DNA of 64,000 bases, from the NCBI GenBank assembly GCA_037367355.1, contig CM074695.1, forward strand, positions 2,418,001 through 2,482,000, in the 5' to 3' direction. Below are positions 30,670-43,007 of this stretch, in pieces. The stretch comes from Neoscytalidium dimidiatum (lineage: Eukaryota; Ascomycota; Dothideomycetes; Botryosphaeriales; Botryosphaeriaceae). The position numbers and the translations under genes are program-made. The number at the start of each line of letters is the position of its first letter. Positions within the stretch are counted from its first letter, which is position 1. A model generated the notes under the pieces. The model had not been told where the DNA came from. It saw nothing but the letters and a program-made list of their open reading frames with translations, and did not search any database.

Positions 30670-31383
30670 GTTAAGAGGGGTGGAGGGGGAGCGAGAGGCG
30701 GGTTGGGATGGGTGGTCGCATGCAGGCCGGGCGGCAGCAGTCAACACGGCCCGAGGGGATCGCCGGGTAGGAGGCAGGCGTCGGGAACAGGACTGGGGCA
30801 AGTACAACGAAGCATCGGCGCTGGGGGACGGAATCGCGAGGAGTTTTGAGGGGGATTGGCCTGCGGGCAGTGCTGGAGCGTGGGGCGAAGTGGGCGGACG
30901 GGCAGGCGGTGCGAAGGTGGAAGGTGTCGGGGCTGGGGCGGGCTGCGCGGGCTGCGCGGGCTGCGAGGTGACGTTGGCGCGCTGTGCCGGACGCAGCCGA
31001 GGAACCGGCTGGTCGGGGCGGGCGGCGAGAAGAGAGTGGAAGCGCGGGTGGGAGTCCGCCCGACGACGCTTTGGATAGTTTTTCTGGACCGACGGCGGCT
31101 GCTCAGCGTGTAAAGCGGGATATATACAAGCAGCTCGATTGCAAGGCAACGGTGTGCGCCCATCGTGTCCGCGCGCCGTAACACCGGGGCCCGCAGGTCG
31201 GTTGCTGGGGGCTGTAGTACGGTTGCCTGCTGACGGCGGTTCGCATTATTGCTGCCTGCGCACTGCGGCTCAACGGGGGGTGTGTGGGTGGACCGCGCAA
31301 ACCCCTGACCGCAGCCGGGCACGAAACGGCTCTCAGCCGCATATTTTCCACTTGACGCACACACGTATAATTACGGGCTCAGC

Positions 31384-31416
31384 AGCGCCAGCGCCAGCGC
31401 CAGCGCCAGAGCCAGA
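31384..31416. repeat. AGCGCC hexamer tandem repeat
   Basis: Four to five copies of AGCGCC followed by two AGAGCC variants. Confidence 0.85.
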
Positions 31417-31730
31417 GAGGCCGCCGCTGCCTGGCCCAGCGCCGCCGCGAATAGAAACGAGCGTTCTGGCCCCCACCGCCGACTGTACAGCCGCACCGGG
31501 GCCTGGGGGGCACGCCAATCCAATTCTCCGCCCGGGCGCCGATCGGCCAGCCACAGCTCTCGAGCCTCACGCGCGCGCCACCTCACCGGTGAAGTACTTC
31601 CGGCCACGCCTTTTGACGACGCTGTCTTGGATGCCATTGTGCGAGCTGGACGCGCCCGTACGAGCAGCGGGCCGGCCTGCAGCGTGCATTCCGTGGTCAG
31701 CAGCCAGCAGCGTGCCTGGCGACGGGCACC

Positions 31731-31765
31731 GGGCGACGGGCGACGGGCGACGGGCGACGGGCGAC
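31731..31765. repeat. GACGGGC heptamer tandem repeat
   Basis: About five exact units, preceded by a variant copy (GGCACCG) from 31721. It lies in the gene-free GC-rich region upstream of the Est1-type gene. Confidence 0.9.
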
Positions 31766-34700
31766 TTGACGCGACTGGAGACATGGCGCGTTTCTCAGCC
31801 CTGCCCGGGCCTCGCGCCTGGCTTATCGGCCACATGCTGGTGCCAGAGCGCTGCTGCCTAAACCAACGCAAGCCAGCCGCCATCCGCACTCCAAGCGTCT
31901 CCCGCAACTCGGCCTCATACGCTGCAACCCGTGCCACCTGGCTCCAAACGGTAATCCGTCAAGAGGGCTGCTCGCAACAGGTCAACACCAGCCTGCCCTG
32001 CGCGCTAGAGCCGCTCCTCATCGTCGATGCGTCGTCCAACAGCAACCAGCGAGCGACAGACATCCGCCGCATGACAGCTCGATTTACTTACCGCCTCCAA
32101 CACGCCCACTGATCTAAGCTGACCGCCATCATCTCTATCCCTCCGCGCTGACCATGGATGGCTTGTGTGAAGCCCGTTGCGCTCCTTCATCTCCTCCAAA
32201 GAGACAAAGGGCCCGCTTTGCCTGCCTCTGACGAGATGAACCGCCCTACCTACTGCCATTTCCCGCTTGTGGACCCCGCCTCGCCCAGCCCGCTCCTCCA
32301 CCCCCCTCCCCCAATTGCCAGTTGCGCCTCCATCGTGACGCACCGTTCTCGTCCGCCAGCGCGCACCGGGGCGTCCTCACAGCCCGCTTCCTTCACGATA
32401 TCCGTCCAACTTCACCATCAGCCTCGAATGGTGACGAAGGCGCTGACGGCGCACTGCTACACTGAGTCAGGAAGGCCCGAACGCCGCCCTGCGAGAGAGC
32501 GAGCGTGAGAGCAGGCAAACCTCATCTCATGACCTTCACCCATAGTCGGCCGAGCCCGTCTCCTGCGAGGATGCGTGGCAGCTTCTGAGCAGAACCAAGT
32601 TTTCCCTGTTGCCTCAGTCTCCACTTGCCTGCCCCCTTTCAGGCCCTGCGGATGTCTGCCCAACACGGGGCAGTTCCAGGCCAGGGCAGATTTCTCAACT
32701 CGCTCTCGTTTGCCATGCTTTTACGAAGCCTCCCGGACGATCGACTAATCAACATTGCAGTGATTACAATGCAACCACTCCACATCAGCCACTGGCGAAA
32801 GCGGCAGTCAATCAACAGTAAATTTAGATAGATTTGGCAGTGACTTGCATTTTACGAAACTATGACAAGAAAAGCGTCGCATATTCCTCTGCTAACTTTT
32901 CCTACAACATCAAAATCCTCCCTTCATCTCCCGTTCGGCTCCATCTCAGTCGCTCAGTGAAGCACGATCGTGGCTCCCTTCCAATTCCCATCAATTGCTA
33001 CACCTTGCTTTCATCTTGGCTGCACGGATCGGCTTCCTCGTCTGCTGCACGGTAAAACTAGGATTCGGCAGATGCGATGACGAAGTAACAACTCAAGGAT
33101 TTGCAGTCCTCACACCGACTGTTCCTCGTGAGCATCATGTCAGAAGCACCGATTTGGCTTTGAATCGATCCTTTTGCCGGCGCAAGAGGAATTGCGGGCG
33201 CGAACCGCGGCTGGTTTTATGTTCATGAGGGGTCTTTGAATCCTTCCAATCGGACCTACGACCGCTGCTCTGTCGTGTACGTATCTTTGGGGTTTTCGCG
33301 AACAATTCTACACGACTTCGATTTTTGGAGAGACGAAAAGGGTATCTTATCTCCATGGCAAGATGCCATTGATGGAAGTCTGGAAGAAAATGGCGTTTCA
33401 ATACCCATTCTTAGTCACCCCGTTTACCGGGAAGGGTGAGTGCCCAACATTCCGATTCCATTGAGAGGCGGGTCAAAGGAGGCAGACAGTAGCATGTCAC
33501 ACAGAGGAGGCCCAGCAATCTGGACGCAAGTGATATTGGGGTTTTGCAATACGGATCTGTTGGCACGACGAGGGGGAAAAAAAGAGGCCGTGTGTGATCG
33601 AGCTGGTTGCCTTTCGGGAGCCAGCTCCGAGTTACTTGGTTCCCAACACGAACGACGAGCCCAGGAAAGCAGGAAAGCATGCTATCAACGTCTGCCAGGA
33701 ATGGATAATCCATACCCGGTAGAAGGATGAAGCAGGGAATCTTCGTGCTTCCTGAACAAATGATATTTCGGTCACTCCAATAACATCTATTCTTCTGCAC
33801 GACGGCGATTCTGGCTGAGAATAGCCAACACGCCAAACATCTCACCATACGTATGAGCTCAGACGATTCTTCCTTTCGGGCGTCCAACTTCCCCCAACGA
33901 TGTGTAAATGAGGTTTCACTTCAATCAGCAACTTGCATCATTAGAGCAGGAATAGGGAACCGTAAAGCAAGTGAGGAGAGGGGAGGAAGTGGTGAAAAAA
34001 AAGAAGGCAACGAGCACAGCATGAGACTCATTCACCTGATGCCACGCCAGCGATCCAGAGGCCAGCAGATTTTGTGATAGATGACTGCATCTATTGACGC
34101 TGAACCGTGGTAGACTGCAGGCGCAATGCGTAATCATCAGCCTTGTCTCGTGAAGGGAGGGGGAACAACGGAGGAAAAGAAAAACAAGGTATGCCACGTT
34201 TCGGAGAGATGATCCTTTTCCTTCATTTTCTAGACCTCGTCTGGACGTTCTCTGGAAGCCTTCCTTCGAGAGCGCAGGCAAAAGTGACGACACCGTCATT
34301 CCTGTCAGCCTCGTACCTTGTTGCCTTGGGGGTCATATGAGGCTTTACCGTCGCCGCGGAAAATGCGGGGTGATGGTGGTGGAAGGATGAGTTCCGGAAA
34401 GGGGAAACGGGGCCACGACGGCTCTTCCTGCTGTGTGTCGGCACAGAACCGCCCGAACCGGTGGCGGTGGGGGAGAAACAAAAAAAAAAAAAAGAGGACA
34501 TCTGATATCGGGCAAGCCTTCTTGGTGTAACAGCGCCTCCTAGCCTGAGGCTGCCTGAGCGCGAATTTTTCCTTTTCCCTTTCCAAGGCATGCAGTGATT
34601 ATGCGGGGCCTGGTGACCTCTGTATTGTGTTTGATAGGACTGCAAGGTAGAACAGGACGTGCCAGACGTGTAAGGTGTGATTGGCAGGATTCGATTAAGG

Positions 34701-37700
34701 CCCCTTGTCCCGCCTACGGGAGAGGTGGATGATATAACGTGTGGCTGACCCAGGGCAAAAATAGGCTAGCTTAGATATCAGTCACTCATTCGCTACGCGA
34801 TGGATGGAGCGACACGTGCCAACACATCACAAGGCTGGGAGTTTGGGGAGGCGAAGGATCAGAAGCAAAAGAGTTTTCAAGGCATACGGGAATGGTGCGC
34901 GGACAACAACGGGCGATCGATGATTGTGGTCGGGAAGTGGCACCGAAGATGCGGAGAAAACGTTTGCCTGAAAATGCGACAGGACGGAAATTGTAGCATC
35001 ATATGCAGATCAGAGACCGTGATTTCGGTAACGAAGGATAGATGGATCAAGTGGCAGATGCAAGACGTCGACATGGCAGCAAAAAGCCATGGGAAAGGCC
35101 GGGAGTGAAACACTGTGCTCAAAAACAAGGCGACGAATGCAGGCAGAACCAAATGTGTGAGAGCGAATGGATCTCGGTCGACCTGCGAGACAGGTCAGCG
35201 ATAAGACCAGGCAGCGTTCCTATTTCACGAATTCCCTTGGGGGGAAAGCCCCTGGCGAGAGGACGAGGCCGATGGGCCTGCTGCATTTAGGCCATACTCC
35301 GCCGCGCATAATAGAAGGTCGGCGGGCTCCTGTGCCTCATGCAGAGCAGTGCCAGCACGCGTGGCTCCGGCAGTCGCAAGGATGGAAACAGACGCGTCGC
35401 AAGACTGGGAACGGGCGTCGCTGCCGTGTCCCAAGACAGGACGAGATGCGAGGAGGCGGCGGACCGTCGCGCTGCACGGAAGCGGCCGTCTTGATACAAT
35501 ACAGGCGACCGGCGCTTTGCTTGCTTTATACACGGTCTGCTGCAGGGCCACGGCGGTCTGGAGGCTCTGTCTCTGTTGACCGGTGCGCCTCGAAGCTCCA
35601 ATGGGCCGCAGGGAAGGGTCGCACGAGAGCCACTCTTTTCGAGCGCCGAACACCCAACCGGCAAACGTGGCTCGGGACCAGGGGCCGTCGCTTTAACTTT
35701 TTGTCACTGGCCGCTCGCGCCTCCTCCCGGCTTCCGTGGGCGACGCGTTCACCAGTCCCGACTTCCGAACACGCACGCCTGGAAGGATCACTAGGCTCAT
35801 CGGCCTGCCTGTTGTCATTTCCCAGCTTTCCCGTCCGAGCCTCCTGCGCGGGCCGGCTTATCGGCCTGCGCCAGTCAGTCGATGAGGGGACGCTTTGAGA
35901 TGGATTTTGGCCCCCAAGCTGCGCCCCTCGCATCTCTGCGGCACGCTATCGTCCAGACTCCACAAGGCAACGTCTTGAGCCGCCGACATCACTACGGATG
36001 GGGTAACCTTGCGGCGGAGGCTTGCACCTGTCGCCTGTTTGATCATCCTCCGTTGGCTTCCAATTCCACTCCTGTCTTACGCCGTACAACCCAACTTTGG
36101 ATTCCCTTCCCGCCGCCCAGCCATCCGCTAGGCAGCAAGAAGGCAACCGAGACTCTCCGCACGCGCCAGGGGAGCACGCGATACCTGCATTAGAGTGAGG
36201 CCGCCCGACCATTCCAGCCCCCAACCTCGAGAAAAGGGCGATCTGTATGCGCGCGGCAGTGTAAGCGATCTCGCCGCGCCGATTGACACCAGCATTACCA
36301 ATCGATTGCTGTGCCTCGATTCATGCTGTGCTTGGGAGATCTCCAAAAGCAAACGTAAACAGTCGCGGCGCGGATGGGGTTGGGGGCGGCCTCCGAGCCC
36401 CTTTGCGATCCGACGATTCCAGAATGCTCAGTGCTGACCGTCATGAGATCGAGACCTCGGAGTAATCCTTACTCAACAACAAGGCAAAGGGCTAGAAAGC
36501 ATGCGGCACGGAGAGACCGATGGTGGAAATGAAAAGCCTCACTGTCATCATTAAGCTCGCACTTGGTCCGGGATAACAGGCAACCTTCTGGCTGACTGCG
36601 CAAGGTGCGGATGAGGAAATACAACACGAGCAGGATCGCAAACCATAGTCTGGCGACGACATCGTCAGCAACACGCAGGATGAAGGGCGAAAGAGATCGC
36701 ATACTGAATATAGCGTTAAGTGCCTCAGGCATATTTCTGCCTGAGGCCGAGGAACCCGTAGAAGGACCGATGTCTTGGACGACAGACCACGACGCACTCC
36801 ATTTGCGCTCAGAGGGGTTGGCACTACCAGCGTGACGATTTAGCAAAACAAATAGTATTCAACTAAGTATTAGACCGTAGCGCTGAAGCCGCATGTAATG
36901 GGACATGTCTGTGGAGAAAAATGGGTCTTACTTCTGCAAGTCAACACTCTGCGACATCCCTTGGAACATCGACTTTCCTTTAATGACGGACTATCTCCAA
37001 AAAAAGAAAAAGAAAGAAACAATGATCGAAAAACGACGTGAAGTAGTCGCGTGAGAAGAGCCGCCTTCGATTGGCGTGCATTTCCCGGTAAGCTATCCCT
37101 AGTCCACCATGACCAGTTTGGGTGAGCGATACGCATTGACGTCATTGGGAAGCAACGTTTTTTACTCTCATCTGGGCAGCGACCACGATGAAAAAAACCT
37201 TTGGAGTATCTGCAACAGGGAATGTAACGTCCCTTGACAAGCGACGGGTCGCGCAGTGAACAGCAAGCTGATAGACTCTTGTTGGATGCTGAAGGAGGAG
37301 ACTACGGACACGACGATCTACCCACCGGCCAAGGGAGATGGATCTCATCTCATCTCCACACATCGCCAAAGACCCGCAAGAATGGAGGGACCGTTGAAGG
37401 AGATCCAGTTTTACCCCTCACGTGGCTTCCTAAAGCGTACTGGGCAGAAACGGGCTCCAAACGATGAAGTGTGCCTCACGCCACGAGACGAGGATGGCCT
37501 CAATCTCCGGGTGTGCATTCGGCGCTTTCGCAAGTACTTTCAATCTGGCCTTTCCGCAATTCGCCGAAGCAAGGTAGACTACCATATAGCACTGCTTGAT
37601 ACGACCAGAGCTGCGAGGATGTTGGGCCGAAACATGGGCCGTTACCCGTCGTCGAGCGAAGTGTACTCCTGAGAGCGTGGGCAACTTGGGCTTAAGTGCA

Positions 37701-38818
37701 GTATCACTGCAAGCGACAGGCGGCGCAAAACAGAGGCCAGAAACGCTGCGCAAGTCGTACGCGACTTCTCCAATGGTCATTCGAAGAGCACACCACCAGC
37801 GCACGACATCTGGTATGGCCGGCGGCATCTCGAAGCTATATGTGTTACACCGAGCACGACACCGCAGTTCTGCACTTTTCGGTCACACCACCATCAGGAA
37901 GGCCCGTCGCAATCGTGCAGCAGCAGGGCCCCCTCCTCGGAACAGGGCCAATCAGCGATGGGCTCGCGTGGGGTACGCCCAATCAAGACGCGGTCGTTAA
38001 AGCAGCGCACGAACAAGGATTGCCAGACGGGGGCGTGGACAACGGCCGGCAGTACTTGACTTGCGCTCTGCTCCCACAGGACGAGTTTGTGCAAGCCTAG
38101 GCATTCCCGGCAGGGAGGCGGGTGTCACAATAGACTCGGATCAGCAGCTCATCGACCAATCGCCACGCGCTGGCCTTCCCTTTGCGGCCGCGCGGCAGGG
38201 GGTTGCGGGCGGCCCCAGACGGCTGGAAAGCGGGGACATGCCACCGAAATGCGGGGAAGCCCAGGAGCTCCCTTCCCTCGACCACTCACAGCCCGGCCTC
38301 GTGACGGCGCATCAGCGCTGGACGCACGCTGCGTGTTCACGCCACTAACAAGGTTGGATGGTTGGCTAGTCTGCCTACTCACTTCGCTTCCGTCCAATCT
38401 GCCGTCGCATAACTCGAGGTACGTACCTAACCCGGCAGGCTCGGGTCCTGGCTGCTTTAGCCATGCTTTATAAGAGCCCAGAGACGGGGAGGGGGAAGGG
38501 GTGTCAACCAGGTGATACCTACCAGCACTCTCCCCTCCTCTTGCTGCCTTTGTCCTTCCACCCATCCATCCACACATCCTCGTTCCAAACGCTCCCGTGC
38601 CGTCTGCGAGCAATCGACCAGCCTCATCAGCCCTGCCTCTATTGAATCACTTTCCCAAGTACCCAGTCGCTCTTGCTTGACTGGTTGTCATCCCACACAT
38701 CCTTACCCCTCCTGAGCCCACCCGACCGTTCCACGGCAGGCCAAGGCTTCCGAGCAACACAACACTTGTTCCTCCCCTTCCACTCTCCACTCAACCACAA
38801 ACAATACAATCACCGACC

Positions 38819-39139
38819 ATGCGTCCTGCGCTTCTTCAGACCTCCTCCGAGCTCGTGGCTCTCGGCCTGAACACCGCGGCCTTTGGCGTAGCTGCCTATC
38901 TGCCCGCCCGCTACTTCGGCCCCATGATCTTCCCCCGCCGCGCCGCCAGGGCACAGGCTCGGGCTGAGCAGCGTGCGCTGGCTCACACCAACGCCGCTGC
39001 AGTGGGCGCCGGCACGGCCGCCGTCGCTGGCGCTGCTGCCGGTAGCCAGCTGGGTGCTGGCTCTCCCCACGGATGGATCGGAAGCGCGAGGGCGCTGCTC
39101 AGGCTCGGTACGAGGGGCCGTGGCGGTGGTAACTTCTAA
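38819..39139 (+). CDS. Small hypothetical protein, possible membrane segments
   Basis: A 106-codon frame with ATG in good context (CGACCATGCG) and a stop TAA at 39137-39139. The N-terminal half has a moderately hydrophobic stretch (LVALGLNTAAFGVAAYL) followed by PARYFGPMIFPRRAARAQARAEQRA, then an Ala/Gly-rich segment (AAAVGAGTAAVAGAAAGS) and a basic Gly-rich end RGRGGGNF. I recognise no family. Support comes from strong codon bias, a C/T-rich and CAA-rich leader typical of well-expressed fungal genes, and a good-looking intron (39169-39267) in the 3-prime UTR. Could be a small mitochondrial or ER membrane protein. Confidence 0.6.
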   Translation: MRPALLQTSSELVALGLNTAAFGVAAYLPARYFGPMIFPRRAARAQARAEQRALAHTNAAAVGAGTAAVAGAAAGSQLGAGSPHGWIGSARALLRLGTRGRGGGNF

Positions 39140-39168
39140 ACGTATTCGTTGTCGATGATGCACTCGAG

Positions 39169-39267
39169 GTAAGACCGCTTTCGTTCTTTCGAGTTTGTGT
39201 GCCGTTGTCCGCTGGCGTTCCTCCCTTAACCCTCGTGATCCTCCTCTTGACTCACCCAACACTTCAG
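39169..39267 (+). other. Predicted intron in the 3-prime UTR of the small protein gene
   Basis: GTAAGA donor, TTGACTCAC branch region, ACTTCAG acceptor; starts 30 bases after the stop codon. A diverged copy of the donor region occurs at about 39521-39580 (see findings). Confidence 0.45.
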
Positions 39268-40444
39268 TCGACAAGACGCTGACAAGACCGTAGGATGTGA
39301 CGGTGACCGAGAGCGGATGAACGATGATACAATGAGACGAACAACGAGACGGAGATGGACGGCTCCTCAACAGACCATCCTCTCGCAGTCGTGGACCTAC
39401 GCAGAGAAACTGGGCCCCGTATTACTTCCTTCGCGACAACCATCCTAACCCCCGCTTTACATTCCTTCATACCATACTTCGCTTCTAAGCGGGCCACACC
39501 AAACCACGCAAACAATCATGACGTGTTGTCGGCGTTCGAGGTAAACCGTTCTTCGTCTTTCGACTTTGTGCTTTCTCATGGCGTTTCGACGGAAGGTTGC
39601 TTATCCAGGGTCGTATCTTTTCTTTTGTCATATCCATCATCTTTCCCATGCATGTCTCCATCGTACTTAGAGTAGATGAGCGTGTTCCAGAACCAAGTGA
39701 GCCGTCTGTCCTTCGTTAAATTTAGGTCATTGTACCTTTGATGTACTTGATCAGTCGGAAATGGGAATTAAGAAATTCAAATAAGCTGCTGTGCAACGAT
39801 GTGATGAAGTGAGGACCTCGAAGACAATCTAGCGCGCAGGGTGGCCAAGGTATCTTCGTGCTTATGATCTCTTCAATACCCCCCGATTTTTCCCGATCCC
39901 CCTTCGTCGAGAGCCAACAGCCCGCCCGCGGCAACTCCACACGCTACGCATTCCAGATCCGCAGCTCCGGTCGCATTCCCAACCTCTGCGCAGGCTCGCT
40001 ACCCGGCAAACTTGCTTTGCCTACCTACCTACCAGATGCCTGCCCTCCCACCACTCTGGTAAATTCCCGCCACCACGAAGTCCACCAGCACCCGAGTCTA
40101 CGGGAGACCGCAGCAATCACTGCACAGGATGAATAGTTCAGTAGTGGCCCCCCCCGTGCCGCCATGAATCACATCTACGGTGTCCCCTGGTCCGCCATAA
40201 CACACAAACCCTTCCTTCTTCCCCACATCCTCTTCTCCATCATCTATCTGACTAAGAAATGACGCACGAAAGCCCCGGGGGAGGCCACAACACCGATTCA
40301 TCGCCTCACCAACGCACGACAAGCACAGCCGGAGCGAAGGGGAAAAGGGTCCTCATGATCAGCTCGTAACTCTAAACTCTGGATACCGAAACCACCCAGC
40401 CAATAACCTGCCAACACCGCACATTCAAGCCCCAACTCCGAACA

Positions 40445-40472
40445 AGAGAGAGAGAGAGAGAAAAAAAAAAAA
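40445..40472. repeat. (AG)n followed by poly-A
   Basis: About eight AG units and then about 12 A residues. Confidence 0.85.
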
Positions 40473-40656
40473 GGCCTCCCGGTCCCCAGATAGACTATTC
40501 ATTCGTCGCTCATGTGGCTGTATGTGTGCGTCTTGTTCTGCGGCACTTGTGATGTGTGTATGCAAATGCTGTGTCGTGCAGCACGTGAGGCGCGCAAAAA
40601 AGCCAAAAGGCCAAAGAAAGTAAGAATAAGAAAATACGTGTGGTGCGATCTCTGAA

Positions 40657-40657
<1 letters not shown>

Positions 40658-40693
<36 letters not shown>
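40658..40693. repeat. (CTG)12 trinucleotide repeat
   Basis: Uninterrupted CTG units in convergent intergenic DNA; open frames that read it as poly-Leu or poly-Gln have no other support. Confidence 0.95.
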
Positions 40694-41156
40694 ATAAAAT
40701 TCCAATCGTTTCCCCTCCCCCTCCCCCCCACGGACCGCTTCCCAGTCATATTCGTTAGTCTAGGCAACACAGCAGCACATCATCACCGGTCAGATACAAA
40801 ACACCAACGATCCCGCCACCCCACCCACCCACCCATCATAACACCACATAAAAAAGAAAAAAAAATCCCAACATGCCTTCCCATCGACATTTCAAATTCG
40901 TCAATACCCAAAAATAACCAAAACCGCCCATCGTCGAAAACGGGGGTGGAGAAAAATAAAGGAAGAGATCTCGACCTTTTGTCTTACCTTCGAAGAACAT
41001 GGACAGAAAAGAGAAAGAATCGTACAGTCTATACCGACCAAGCGTACCGGCAACGCATCTCCTAAGAGCCAAAAAGAAGGAGAGAAAAGAAAAAAGAGTT
41101 TACATAAACGATGGGATCCCCCATCCGACGACGCGACGAACAGCGATGCTCTTAAC

Positions 41157-43007
41157 CTACACTTCCGCATCCACCTCCTCCGCCGCGGCCGCCATCCGCG
41201 CATCCACCCCGCTCTCCGCCCACCCCACGCCGGGCCTGATCCCCCACGCGGCCACCCACGCGCAGGCGAACACGCTCGTCAGGCACACGAACACCAGCTG
41301 CGTGAAGGTGCCCACCGTCGCCGCGTAGATGGCGTTGAACACGGTGGGGGCGACGACGCGGGCCAGCGCGTGCAGCAGGCCGATGGCGCCCAGCAGCTGG
41401 CCGGTGCGGTCGGCGGGGACGTGCTTGGTCAGGCTGCTCTGGAGGGTCGGGCTGCCGATGCCGCCGGCGGCGGCGAGGGCGCCCGAGGCGAGGAAGACGG
41501 CGCCGTCGGGCGCGAGGGTGTAGCCGAGGTAGCCGAGGGTGTCGAGGGCGATGGCGAGGCGGATGAGGGCCAGGTCGAAGGGGGTGGCGCCCGGTGGTTT
41601 CTCGCCGGGGGCGGCGGCGACGACGCCTCCGCGGCGTGAGGACGAACGGCGCCGCGCGCGGTCCTTGAAGAGGCGCGTGATGAGCGGCAGCAGCACGAGC
41701 AGGCAGAAGACGCGCGAGCCGTTGACGACCGACACCAGCCGGCTGGTCTCGAAGTTGGACCAGCCGAACTGGTAGTTGGTGTAGATGATGACGACCGTCA
41801 TCGCGCCCATGTGCACGCCGAACACGGTCGTGTCCACGCCCGCCAGCAGCAGCAGGTTGCGCCGCACCGCCGCGCTGCTGCCCTCGCCCGTCGGGTACAG
41901 GATCTTGAGCGGCTCGAGCAGGTTGATCTGCCGGATGCGGTTGATCCAGTCGGCCGACGGCGGCCGCGCCGCGCGCTCCATGGCGTGCTTCTCGCGCGCC
42001 GCGAGCTGGCGGTCTTTGGTGAGGGATTCCGGGACGATGAGCCCGGTGAAGAGGATGAAGCTGACGTGCACGCCGGCTGCGATGTAGAAGATGGAGACGA
42101 CGCTGCCCAGGGCCTCGATCATGTACGCCGACACGATGGGACCGAGGGCGATGCCGGTGAAGAGCGCGGCGTGGAAGTAGCCGAAGACGACGCTGCGCCT
42201 GTCGACGGGGATGCAGTCGGTTGCGTAGGAGTTGGCGATGGCCATGGCGGCGATGAAGGATCCGAAGAAGCCTTCGACAGCATAGGCTACCAGGATCCAA
42301 CCAACAGGGATGGTTTCGGGGCGAGTTGCAGCACACAGGGTGATCACCTCTCCGAGAAGCATTCCAGTACTGGTGATGACGATGATATGCAGGCGGCCGT
42401 AGCGGTCGGACAGAGCTCCCAGCTTTGGGGATGTGATGGCGCACAAGATGCCGGAGATAAGATTGCCATACAGGGTAAACTGCGCAACGTACGAGGAGAC
42501 CTCAGGCGTGCGGCACTGCGGGTTGTCTTCTCCAAACACTACCGGAAGGGTGGTGAAGCCCGGTTCCTGGATGGCCTTATCGGAGAAATACTCGCGGCAG
42601 ATGAGAGAAAGAATGAGATTCATTTTGGGCACCAGGATACCGGCGTTCGCGATAGCCGTCAGGAAGAACATGGGCAGCATCCAGTAAATCTGATACGATG
42701 TCAGCACACATCATGGCACCGCCGACACGAGCAGACCACTGACCGAAGGCCGTTTGTGCCACGGAAGCGCAGAGAAGTCGTCGTAGGGAGGAAAGCTGCT
42801 GCTGCTGCTGGATGCGCTGCTCCTCCTGCTCTCGCTGGTCTCGCCGAGCAGAGGAGCTTCTTCAGCGCTTCGGTACCGCTTCCCCGAGTCCACACCACCG
42901 ACGTTGACCAGTATGGTATCTTCTCCAGCATGTACTCGGCCAGCATCTCTTATCGGACCAGCCCGAGTAGTGCCGGCATCGGGCGCGTATGCGGCGTTGT
43001 TCTCCAT
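41157..43007 (-). CDS. Major facilitator superfamily transporter
   Basis: Exon 1 43007-42744 and exon 2 42689-41157; the 54-nt intron (GTCAGT..TATCAG, GCTGAC branch site) joins ..KRPS|IYWMLPM.. in frame, 598 residues. An N-terminal cytosolic part with a Ser run (about 88 residues, PPYDDFSALPWHKRPS) leads into 12 predicted membrane helices. The MFS motif A lies between helices 2 and 3 (GALSDRYGRLHII). A large loop after helix 6 carries MERAARPPSADWINRIRQINLLEPLKIL, as in the fungal relatives of the tetracycline-type/SLC46-like exporters. Substrate unknown. The first ATG (43007) is used since the next M lies inside helix 1. The family is certain, the subfamily tentative. Confidence 0.92.

Larger units (their letters stand above)
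30670..38818. other. 8-kb stretch without a supportable gene
   Basis: No frame here has family signatures, splice-consistent exons or good starts. The left part (30.7-32 kb) is very GC-rich with tandem repeats (31384-31416, 31731-31765), giving long spurious frames on both strands. The middle (32.6-35 kb) is nearer 50 percent GC, with A-runs. The right end (about 38.4-38.8 kb) looks like the promoter and 5-prime UTR of the gene at 38819, with TTATAAGAG near 38468. It could hold long non-coding RNA or regulatory DNA for either flanking gene; I see no evidence to choose. Confidence 0.45.
39268..41156. other. Convergent intergenic region
   Basis: 3-prime flanks of the small protein gene (+) and the MFS gene (-). 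It contains GA/A runs (40445-40472), a CTG repeat (40658-40693) and A-rich stretches near 40850-40920, but no gene. Confidence 0.5.

Noticed and set aside
35167..35898. 243-codon plus-strand frame in the gene desert
   Set aside because: Basic, low-order composition with competing frames on both strands; no recognisable domain.
36469..36846. Minus-strand frame with a hydrophobic stretch (LWFAILLVLYFLI)
   Set aside because: Begins at a non-ATG codon, isolated, no splice or family support; kept out as chance, though a short ATG-initiated version cannot be fully excluded.
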